Part shown: positions 26,201 through 38,200 of the stretch, piece by piece
Numbering within the stretch: the stretch's first letter is position 1
Layout of the letters: the number at the start of each line of letters is the position of its first letter
Source of the DNA: Apostichopus japonicus
Taxonomy: Eukaryota; Echinodermata; Holothuroidea; Aspidochirotida; Stichopodidae
Assembly: GCF_037975245.1 (NCBI RefSeq)
Contig: NC_092562.1
Location: forward strand, 4,520,001-4,584,000
DNA: 64,000 nucleotides
Direction: 5' to 3'
Position numbers and translations under genes: made by a program
The notes under the pieces: generated by a model
The model's database searches: none
What the model was told of the DNA's origin: nothing
The model's input: the letters and a program-made list of their open reading frames with translations, nothing else

Positions 26201-29200
26201 TCAGCAAAGATTCCCAGCTACAAATGGGAAGATGAGAATACAAGGCCCCTCTGAGCACCAGTACTCTGTTAATGCACCCAAAACAACAACTTCTTACCAT
26301 TCTTCCGTTAACCTACGATCTGCTTCTTACCAGCCAAGAATGGCCCTTCTTCCTTCCTCTAGTTTCCCTCCTCATCCTCCCAATAACTACCCTCACTCAC
26401 CTCAGTCCTTGCCTCTTCCCCACTATGCTCAGTCTAGACAATTTAAAACCCCTCACGATAACCAGGTCCCTCCCCTTCGACACCCTGTGCAATCTCACTC
26501 CACACAAAGTTTTCCTACCAGACGGATGCCCGTCAGTACATCCTCTAATCCAAGCTGGGAGGGCAGAGGGAGTTCAGGACCGTTCAGTGAAGGGTTACCC
26601 TCACAGAACTATACCTTATCTCAGCGTACCTATTCACAAACGTCTGAGGGCACCCTTCCAGAATTCTTGTCACTGCCAGAGAGCCAGCAGTCGGCTAACG
26701 TCCCATCGTACAACTCAACAGACCCACTTAATGGACAGTCTTCAGTGACTACCTTAGAGAATATTAATGAGACAGATTCCAAGTTTGGTGTCCCCATTGA
26801 CGAATCTAAATCTGTGGGCAATAAAGATCCGTCTATTACCAACCTAGGGCAGCACCATAACCCTATCCAAGATTTAGTATCAACCTTGCCCTCTGAAATA
26901 CCATTGGCTAACTCTGTCAGGTTGCCTGATACCACGGGGTACCCTCCTGGTAACCAGGATACTTCTGGTGCACTTTTCAAAGCTGTCCCAGGGGATACCA
27001 AAATTGGTAAGGATTCGCCCGGAAAGTCTTCCCAAGATTCAGATTTTATTTCTGCTAATACTCTTTCGATTTCTAATCTTTCACCTAATCACCACAAAAT
27101 TAACAAACCGTCCGTCTTACCAGTTTTCTCCTCTCCTGCACCTACGCACCCTGTTTCCGACGCAGAGCCTCATCACTCAGACACAACTCCATCTGAAGGA
27201 AGAGATTACGAGCAACGGGAGAGTCCCAGAAAGGGAGGGCGGCAAGAAACTTTCACTAAGCACACCAACAGCGACTCTGGTCTCGGCGAGCAAACACCAG
27301 AGGAGATCTCGGAAAGAATTCAGAGGGAAAATCATGGGTATGTTCTACAGCTACCCGGTACTCTACCTCCAAAATTTGACAGCTACAGTAGTTAGGTTTT
27401 GCATATTTGCAGAGAGTTTGGGTATGGTTCAACTTATTATAACAGCTAATTGTATGGGTAGGTCCCATAGAAAGTGCACTAAAGAATAGACTTCCTTGTG
27501 ATATATCTTTCACAAAGAGCAACATTTGCTATGGATATTTCCTACTAGCAGTGGTGTGGATTAATGGGTGTAGGGACTACCCATATATATTGTCCTTTAC
27601 ATGTCAGGGTTCACAGCACTGGGACACAATATGAGCTGTATGAATAAGCGATTCAAGATAAATGTTAGGAACTGTTCATACTGTCAGTATGAGTGTTTTG
27701 AAGCATGATATGATAGGACAGTATAGAGTGGTATTGGTATTATAATCAGATAAAGGTTAGAAACTGTTCATACTGTCAGTACAAGTGCTTTGAAGCATAA
27801 TATTGGTGTACAGTATAGAGTGGTACTAGCATTATAAAATCTACCCAACTGTCTGTAAGGGTTAGGGTATGTGACTGGCAGCTATAGGATTGGTTTAATT
27901 GGCCATCCAAATGCAGGAGATGCAGGAGATTTTTTTCTCCATATTTATTGACTCGGCAAATTTTAAAGATTTGTTATGTAGTGACATTGAAAAAATTGAT
28001 GCAAATTCAAATTTAAGAAAATTCACACAATTTGTCAGGTTAAACTTAAAAAATAAAAGAGATCTCTTTTATGCTTGACATGTTTTTGTTATTGAACTAC
28101 CTTTTTTTGGCAGTTTCATTCGAGAAGCATTTTGATTGATATAATTTGATTGGAATAGTATTTAATAAAATATGGAGGAGAAAAGGAAAGACAAGTGGAC
28201 ACTCTACCAAGACTTCAAAGTGATGCTTTTCGTAACTTAGTAGCTTAAATTGATTAACCCTCCTCAAGACTCGAGAGTAATTATGGAGTGTTGGGACATC
28301 CAGAACTGTTTCAAAAAGCTTCTCTTCTTTTCATGTTTCTTTAGACCGCAGACGACGTCTAAAGATCTTGAAAGCAGCCGGCAGCCACATTATGAGAATG
28401 ATGGACATCTACCCATTGGAAAAGACCGTATTCAAGAACATGAAGATCCCGATCTAAGACATCGGTCGGAGCATCAAGGGTACTTTAAGGACTCCCCTAG
28501 AGGAGGTTATCAAAACAATCAAAATTATGATTCACCTAGAACTCAAAGGCCGCCTCAGTATGAAGAGGGCCCTGGCCCTGACCAGAGGCCCATGGAGAAT
28601 TATACCGGAGGATACAGTCACAGGGATCCCTCAGTGCCGGGACAAGGCCACACTCAGCAGCCCGGTGGGAGTTACGAGGATGATGAATCCCCTAGGGGTG
28701 TGTATCAACCGAGTCGTGGCCCTGGCAGGTCCATGGGCCAAGGAAATCATGATCACAGGTATCAAGAGGAGAGATATGACCCACAAGGTGAACATTCTTC
28801 TGGATTCCAGGAGTCAGTGAATGCCTGGGAGGAGGGAAGACCCCACGACGGACAAGATGGTGGAATGGACGATGCACGTAATACGCAGAAAGCGATGGCT
28901 TACTTACAACTCAGCAGCGATCATGCACCCTCACCCAAACTTTATCCTAGGGTAACGTATAATTTGATTTGCCCTGCACAGTGTCAAAGTCCGGTAGGGA
29001 GTCCTTAGGGACTTCCACTTTAATCATCAAACTTCATTAAAACCAGATATTTTGATGTCAACTGATCATATACCCCCCGCTCCTCCCCTCCCCCCCAAAA
29101 AAGGGAGGAAAAGAAAGCTTCAAGTTTGTTTTACTTTACGTCAGGTAAAATATGACGTGTCTGGCGAATAAGCTGCACTCTGACTTAATGGTAGTGTTAA

Positions 29201-32200
29201 ATTGTTCACAAAAATGTAAAAAATTGAACTCTAAAGAGTTTACTCTGATTTGGCTATGACTAAATCCAGTCTAAATTTAGATTGACAGTTCATTGGGCTG
29301 TCAAAGTAAGGTAAAAGAAAATTGAATGTCACACTTTCTCATGAAATTGGGAGTGTGTTGAAAACTTGTTGAAAGTAATGACCATGGAGGGGGAGAGAGG
29401 TAAGGAGGGGAAGGGATGGGTGGGGCGGGCAGGCGGGGTGATGTTAGGAGACAGAAAAGTGGGGAAGGGCAAAAAGAGAGAGTATGAAAAGGAGAGGGTA
29501 TTGTCCGAGAGAAATCCATCCCCTGAATTGACGTATCAACTTTTATAACAGTATGGTAGTTACTTTTTATCCATTTAAGAAGTTCATATTGCAAGTTTTA
29601 GAGATAAGAGAGGGTTATAAGTGTTCATTTTTCTACCTTGTTTTTTCAGCTGCCAAGCAGTGACAGTCCATCAGAGGCCTCGTCGTCTGCAGTATCAAGT
29701 TCCAACCCAGAAAGTATGCAAACTATTTTACCATTTGCCCTTTTGAGGGGTGGGGCATGAGGAGGGGGGGCAGGTTGAAATGTAAGGGCATTTTTAGAAT
29801 CTTGAAGCCTGTTAGGCTTACGAGTGCTATGTGCGATTATTGCTATGTGAGTTTGCGATCTTAAGTCTTGATTTTCATTCCATCCCTCTTCTGACACCAG
29901 TTGTCAAGTTCCGTTGAGGGTATGGTGTTCACGTCAGTGAAAAATGTCAGAAGAAGTATCAAGTGATTGTGCAGGCTATTAACATCGTCGAAACTGATAC
30001 GGTTCATTTTGAAAATACAAGAAAGGAATTAAACACAGATGCTTTTTACATTTGTCTTTAGAAGCATTACTTGAACAAGGCTACATCTTTTACTTGCTAA
30101 CTGCAAACTCCAACCTTTCAGATCTTTTAACCTGTATCCCCTTTAGGTCTACCTTTGTGTAAATACACAAAGCTGTTATGCATTGGCCAATTCTCTATCA
30201 CACTCACCTCTTAGGACAAACTCTTCAGGGGAACATTACCGAATAGTCTCTCTTGATACATTCTACCGGTGATAAAAGTCTCTGAAGTACAAACAATCTG
30301 CAAGGCCTGGTTGCCAAAAACAATTACTCCCAAAATGGTTCAGTTCACAAGGTACAATATACGCTCCCAAAAACAAATGAGAATACACAGTTTAGTTTTA
30401 CTGAAAGGATTACAATCAATGAACTTATTCAACTTGGTTGTTGATTCCAACAATATATATTTCAGTTTCCTGTAACCCCCTGGAGGGAAGTTTTGTAAAT
30501 TATGAATGTTCTAAAATGGTCACAAAATTTATCACTAAATTGATTTTCTCAAATCAAATATTAATCTGGTTTGGGAATTATGGTCAGTCTTAGCTAGAGA
30601 GTAACCAGAATTATCCCTCTGTTCTTCAACAGAATATTCAAAATCCATCCCCTGTTGGGTCTTAAAACGTTCATTAAATCTTACATCCTATAAATAGATA
30701 ATATGTATTTGTATATTGAGCAGTGAAATAACAAAGTCGTTAACATAACAAGCATGAAATTCAATATATTAGTTTTCTGCTCGTGTGGGAAGACAAGTAT
30801 CTGAAAATGCTTTTATGGCTAGATTCCAGATCTGATATTAAAGACTGGTTTGGAGTTGCTACTGCTCGTAGGTTTTTAAAAGTTTAGATATATTAATTAT
30901 TCAAATTGATTATCGCTTGATGACGATGAGACATGATCCTGCGAGAATGAATACTTCCCAGTAATTCTCAGAACAGTGCAAGTTGATATGGGTCCAATAG
31001 GCAGTGTACAGTAGTTTATGTGAGTGGATTCGTGACGTAAAAACCACATGATGGTTCATTTGTGTTTGGAATTTGCTACAGCCTGGTAGTAGCATGGGGA
31101 AAATAAAATCTGTTACCTCAGTTACGCTGCTAGAGTGAAGTCTGTCGTATGTGGGTCAGTCCCACCGCAAGTGAAGTCTCGTCTGTAGGTGCTAGGTTTG
31201 AGTCATCTGTAGGTGTAAGGTATGAGTCGTCTGTAGGTGTAAGGTTTGAGTTGTCTGTGGGTGTTAGGTTTTGAGTAGTCTGTGGGTGTTAGGTTTGAGT
31301 AGTCTGTGGGTGTTAGGTTTGAGTTATCTGTGGGTGTAAGGTTTGAGTCGTCTGTAGGTGTGAGGTTTGTATCGTCTGTAGGTGCTAGGTTTTGAGTTGT
31401 CTGTGGGTGTTAGGTTTGAGTCATCTGTGGGTGTAAGGTTTGAGTCGTCTGTGGGTGTAAGGTTTGTGTCGTCTGTAGATGTAAGGTTTGAATCATTTGT
31501 AGGTGTGAGGTTTGAGTCATCTGTGGGTGTTAAGTTTGTATCGTCTGTAGGTGTTAGATTAGAGTCTGTAGGTGTTAGGTTTGAGTCATCTGTGGGTGTG
31601 AGGTGTGAGTCGTCTCTTATAGTCAGAATGAAGTTTATCCAATTATATATGAATATATGAATATAAATTTCATAGCTTGCTTGGTCATAAAATGGTGCAA
31701 ATGTTACAACCCAGCACAAAGTACAGGACTAAAAGACAAAGAATTCACAAATTTATTTCACTCGCTCTCACATTTCTGTTGCAATTGCCTGTAAAAATCA
31801 TTTCTGTGTTATTGTTTTCTCAAAGTTTGCATGAAATAGCTGCCATCATGCACGCTTAAGTTTGGATTAATAATATTCGGTCTAGAGATGACAGTATCGA
31901 CCACTGTCCAATGTTACAAGTCAAAAGTTTGGCTCTCAATACAGGTAGGCCTATGAACAGATCAGGAATGATACAGTTGTGTGTCGCTATGGTAACATCT
32001 CTTGCATGCATATAAGAATCTTACTGGTATGGCTTAAAGGCAGCCCTGTTCTTTTTGGGTTGAGAAGAAACATTTCAGATATTTAAAAGCGGGGGGGGGG
32101 GGGGTGGAAGGTGGTCCTGGTGGGGGGGAGGTGTAATGCCAGGTGGGGGGGAGATGCAATGCAGGGAATCGTGTAGTGCCCACAGTTTGTTGACAATACT

Positions 32201-35200
32201 TAGCTCTTTGCAGGTTTATGAAGTTTGCTTCTGGTAAAATACTGAATATCCTATGGTTCAGTGTGCATAAAATTGCAAATACATAACCCATCCCATCTTT
32301 GCATAGTATTTCGTGATGCCACACGGGATGAATTATTCCCCGTAATTGCAATCCTTACTAACGAAGCAGAGCAGATTCTTTTGAGGGTTGTACATGATCA
32401 CTTGAAGCAACTGCCTGTATTTTGAAAACATGTACAAATAAACAAACACAAAAATATGAATGTTTCTCTCATTGCAATAATGTCACAAGAGAGAATTTTC
32501 GAAATTTCAACTTTTGTGTTCGTTCGATCCTATCAAAACATATTCTGTACCTTGCACGGATCTACTGTAAGGGTTTTTACAGTTTACAAAGGGCCTTGAC
32601 AGACAGACGTGACTTTAATAATTGCTAAATTTTTAAGCAATTGACCTGTTTGTCCCTTCTGCATGTAGGCACAGTGGACATTACATACGCATGGTGTAAC
32701 TTGCCTTTGGAAAAGTCCATCTCTGATGAAACATTACGCTCCCTGACTTTGTCCCGAGATTGACAAATTGAATATAAATATATCAGGGATTTTGGACTAT
32801 TATAAAATGGTAAAACCCATAATATATTCATCATGCATATGCATCAATCTCAGTATGACATTGGCAAAAATCCTTGTTTCTTTAAAAAAAAAAAAATCAA
32901 TTTTAGCCCTATTCAATTGACAATATTCAACCAAAATTGTTCCTAAACCAAATTCACATTTTTTTTTTTCCCCCCCTCGTATGATATTTTTTATTTTCCA
33001 CTTGAAGTTTTACCATTCACTGTCGACAGCGGTATTGTATTAACATTGTATCCATTTCACAGTGGCTCTGTTTTGTCTCCAAGTATATGAATATGATTAT
33101 ATTCCTTTGTTTGTTTGCTTAATATTCTATTATTTGTGTTTATTGGCTTTCTTGGAATGAATCATGACTTCACTTTCTTTCTGTAAACTTGATGATTGAA
33201 ATTGTACCGACAGTGGTCCGTAGACTTTATAATACTTATAATCCTTGTTCACATTTGAGAATGCAAGGTGGATCAACGTCGAAATAGAGAACATTACGCA
33301 ATCACAGAATGTTCGCAGTGATTGCTTTCTCACTGTGAGGGCTTTGTTCTGTACGTTCGTACACATATTACTTTCGTACCAGTTTAATGCAGTAGCCACT
33401 AGGTCCAGTAACGGGAGGTCTGGGGTCCCTTTATCCCCATCACCCTAATAGGATCAGGTTCCGCCCCCCTCTCCCAAAAGGGAGATCATGATTGCTGGGA
33501 TCTGATCCTGTGTATATGATCATTGATCCACGCTACCATCTTGATGGCCCTCGCTAGATCAGTTCCTTGTGTTTTCAATTGTGAAAAAGGAGATAGATTC
33601 ATGTTGCATGTTGAATAATAATAACTTTCTGTGTGGAGTGTGTTGTGTTAGTGTGATCGTTTGATTTTGGAAAGGTTCACCCTATTGACTGTGTTTAAAA
33701 GAGAAGAAATCTAATTCTTTTCTGTTATTTTGTTGTCTATTTTTTTTATCATCATTCGGTTTTACCCATAATGCAAAGCAGGAAGGAGCAGGAATTGCTC
33801 CGGGTTGGATTGTGCATCCTCTGAAATTTCATCTCAATGATCATATTGTGTTCTTGATGAACCATTTCTTTCCATCCATTTTTAATTGTGTTTATAATAT
33901 GAGTTGGTGTTTATAACATCTTCTCTGATTTAAATAATTTCATATATTTTTTTTTCAGTGAAGTTGATCAGCGGTGTTGTAAATGAAATATAGTGTGTTC
34001 TTATTTACTGGACGTGGGTTACTCCAGTAATATTTTGCAGTCGGGTTGGTGTATCAGGGTGTATAATATTTGTGTGACTCAACTACCTTGTGCAAACTTG
34101 TTTTTATCAAGAAAGTGTTCTATAGCCATTCTGATTGAAAGATATTATTTTCTCTTTGGTGGAGATCTTTGTATCCTCTGCACGTCATTAGCTAAACTCC
34201 TTCGGCTGAAACTTATCCGAAATATAAATTTTGTCCATCTTGAGAACTCAGTAAAACCAGTAGAAAATACACCATTTTCTATTTTAATTTGTAACGTTTT
34301 GAATAATAACGCCTTGCCAAAATATGGAAATACGGACACCGTTAACCTTTAACAGACATTGTTAACTTTCTTCTCCATTTCACAATGCATTGCAAACCCT
34401 TCTCCGAGTTACTCTAATTATGAATGCTGTACACCATTAACGAGTAACACTAATTGTTCTACTACTGTCTTTACGATCATCTCCCACCTCAGAACAGCGG
34501 ATAATGAGTCAGATGAAGGAAGAGCAGCAGGCCAGGCTGGACATGGAGAAAATTAGAGAGGAACTCATCAAGAAGGCCAAGAGCCTTCAGGGAAAGACTA
34601 TCGACCGAAGGAAAAAAGGTACATTTTTTATTTGTTTACATCTCTTTCAGCGGGCAAACGTTATAGCAAACCAGGCAGGTAGAATTTCATTTAGGAAATC
34701 TTTCTAGTGGGTCACAGCAAGCAGTTGCACACACATATGGGTCCACATGCTTTAGCATTAATATCCTGCCCCCTACAAGCAGTATGTAGCTCAGATCATA
34801 GAGGTCCGAAGTACTGTGCAATTTAACTTCAACATTTTCGACCAATATGACGTGTGATTCTTTATATCGCTTTCCCTTAGAACCAAAAGTTACTTTTAAA
34901 AGAAAAAGTCAGTTTTGAAGCTTATGTAAATGATTTAAAAGCCAAATTATTTTTAATTGTTCACAAACTCTGGTGTTGTTCGATGCTAGCAGGACATTCG
35001 TTCACAGATAACAGCCACAAATTTACAAAATATGATGAATATTAATAAAAAGAGATCGCCACACGGAGTTCAATATTATAGTCGGACTATTTTTCGACAA
35101 TACCGCAATTTTTTTGGATATTTTGTCTGGTAAAATTGTGCCAAATAAAATTTGCAGAAGTTTTGGAAAATGTATGTACATTACGTATCGATGTGTTTTG

Positions 35201-38200
35201 CCTAGTCGATAGGATCTTCAAATATGGCAGTGAATATCACAGCTAGTCATGTGACCTTATTGAATATTTCTGTTATTTATTATTTATTATCCTTGGCAGA
35301 TGGCATGACTGAAATGCTTCAAGGTAACACACGATGAGTAGAGGACTTGTAGCAAGTCTACATACTTTTGTCATTAATGTCCGCACATGCTGCTGTAGAT
35401 TTGCATGATGCATCTTTGTATAGGATTTGTGTTGTTTCCTCTGTGATTAACTAAAATACCCTGTCAAGCCTATGTTGTTGCTATCTGAACAGCGTAAATG
35501 GTGGTCCTTAATGATGTCAACCAATCACGTTACCGGATGATGGAAGCTGACCTTAATTTAACAGCTCAGGGATTGTCTAAATAGTGTATATTTTCCCCTC
35601 TGCCTGCTGACAATTATTGTGTACAATAAGAGTCATGCAAAAGTCATGTGACAGCCATGTGATGAACATCTTTCTTTGCTTGATGTAGTTAATAATCATG
35701 TATACTTTCCCCTTGGGCTGCTGGCTCAAAACATTCATGCAATCGTCATGTGACAACCATGTGATGAACATGTTTGTTTGCTTGATGTAGTTAATAATTG
35801 TGTATACTTTCCCCTTGGGCTGCTGGCTCCAAACATTCATGCAATCATCATGTGACAGCCATGTGATGAACTTGTTTGTTTGCTTGATGTAGTTAATAAT
35901 TGTGTATACTTTCCCCTTGGGCTGCTGGCTCCAAACATTCATGCAATCATCATGTGACAGCCATGTGATGAACATGTTTGTTTGCTTGATGTAGTTAATA
36001 ATTGTGTATACTTTCCCCTTGGGCTGCTGGCTCCAAACATTCATGCAATCGTCATGTGACAGCCATGTGATGAACATGTTTCTTTGCTTGATGTAGTTAA
36101 TAATTGTGTATACTTTCCCCTTGGGCTGCTGGCTCCAAACATTCATGCAATCTTCATGTGACAGCCATGTGATGAACATGTTTGTTTGCTTGATGTAGTT
36201 AATAATTGTGAATACTCTTTCCTTTGGCTGCTGGCTCCAAACATTCATGCAGTCTTCATGCATAATTTTCATGCATCATGCATCATGTGTGCTATATATT
36301 GTCTTTGTGATACAATATGTACCCATATAGTGCACAGCAGTAAACACCAAACATACAGAACTTGCGCATACTTTCAAAGGTTTTATTGCTTCAAAGGTAT
36401 GTTGTAAAACGATAACCTTACTGCATAATCCATGTAGTTTAATAAATTCCAAGTAAATATTGAGTATTGGCTTGGTAGAATCCGTCAAAAATATTTGTTG
36501 AACCAACAAACAAACGAACCGAAGCTGCTGTGAGCTGAAAAAAAACAAACTTTCTCGTCCACCCCTTCTTGTGCAAATAAAATAAATACCACCATATTTG
36601 GATGCCAATATCATAAAAACTGCTCCCCCAAATTTGTTTTGTAGTATTTTGTTCCTGTAGGGTTATCAATGTTATTTCAGGTAATGTTTAGATTTGTGTA
36701 GGTGTCTCGAAGGTGTTGCTTTACTTTCTATTCAGATGGTCACATGATCACAATTATGTCATATTCATTCCTCTTTTGTTTTAATACTGTCTCGTAATCT
36801 GCTGGGTTAAACAGCCAACACTGATCATGAGTTAGAAGGTATGGTTTATACTTCAGTCTCTCATTTATCTTCGTCAGCGGTTGAGGTGCTGGATCACTCA
36901 CTAATAACAAGCAGTCACGCATATATTTCTTTTGTGTTTCCTAGAGTTTGATGTGATTGCATTGGTTTCTCTATTGTTTCAATATTTATATCCAATAATT
37001 TTGTCTTTCCACATAACATGTATGCATTTTGTATAGAAATATTACATGGGCTTTTAAAAGTTTACAAATATTTCTCATTTAATTACAGCACTAATTCACA
37101 GACAAGTAGTCTCGTAGTGTAGACGGTTTCATTTCTGCATACGGCTATCAAACGATTTCATTTCTACAACCGGCTAAACTTTCCTTCCCTGCTTTGAAGT
37201 GTTTCTTCATCTTCTTCTTCCAAACTCTTCATCAAGTAATTTAACTTCAGTGACAGATCTACTTGGAAGAGGTGGGGGATGGGGAGGGGGTGGGGACGGG
37301 GGGAGGAGGGGGAAGGGTTAGGAAGAGAGTGGATGAGTAAAAGTATGCAATGTGGAGAGGAAGGCAATATTATTTCTAATATGGAAAGAGGATGGGGTGG
37401 GGAAAGGAAGGGGGTAGGGGGGAATGGAGAGGTCAGAGTACCAGTATCAAGCAGTATGACATAGATTAAGTAGCTCATACATGCAAACATGTGTATTACA
37501 TTCTAGGGGCATCCTGACAAACTTTCGGATTTGAAGACTAGAAATTTTGACATGTGTTGGTTATTTGTTTAGAGAAAGTTTTGTCTCAATAGTGTTAGCT
37601 TAAAAATCTGCCTTTTAGATATTGATAAAGATATTATTCAACAACCCAAGAGCTGGTCTCCTGGTTCAGTTGGACAGCAAATATAAGCATTATAAGTATA
37701 CAAATTTATCAATAGTCCTAGTTAAACCCTTTTTTCATGAAGTTTGAAGACTTAAGAGTGGACAGTTTCGTTTAATATGTAGAGCACTTTAACCAACACT
37801 TTCAATTTTTTCTTCAATTTTTTCTTTTTACATAAATATTTAACCTGAATATCCTTCAGCACAAAGCCCGCTTAATCAGAACTAAATATACTTTATTCTA
37901 TAGAATATGTATGAAAATCTACCACATAGCTATAAAATTTTGAAGGCATTTGCAGTCATCTGAAAACTACTTCATTTTATTTGAAGACAAATTGAAATCT
38001 CTCCTTGCAGTTGACATTCAAGAAAACTATCCATTTGTTTCACTGTGAATATTCTCAGTCATTTCATTTCGACTATCGGACAACCAAACTTTAACTAACG
38101 TTTAACATTTGTTCAACGATGGATGACCAGAAATCTGATGCAATCATTAACCACAAATAAGGATCTAGAGTTCCAGTCCTTTTGTTTATTTTGCAAATCA

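Noticed and set aside
26630-27001. 123-codon minus-strand frame and the alternative plus-strand frames at 26272-26748 and 26968-27489
   Set aside because: They overlap the well-supported exon 26170-27337 in other frames and have no phase-compatible borders.
31324-31719. Asp/Ser/Asn/Thr-Pro repeat protein on the minus strand and a Val/Arg repeat frame on the plus strand
   Set aside because: Both come from the same 24-bp minisatellite in an intron; opposite strands being open together argues for a period effect, not coding.
33959-33976. Small exon after a very strong acceptor (tttttttttcag) in intron 9
   Set aside because: Joining it to the next acceptor at 34493 creates an immediate TAA; other donors do not fit the phase.
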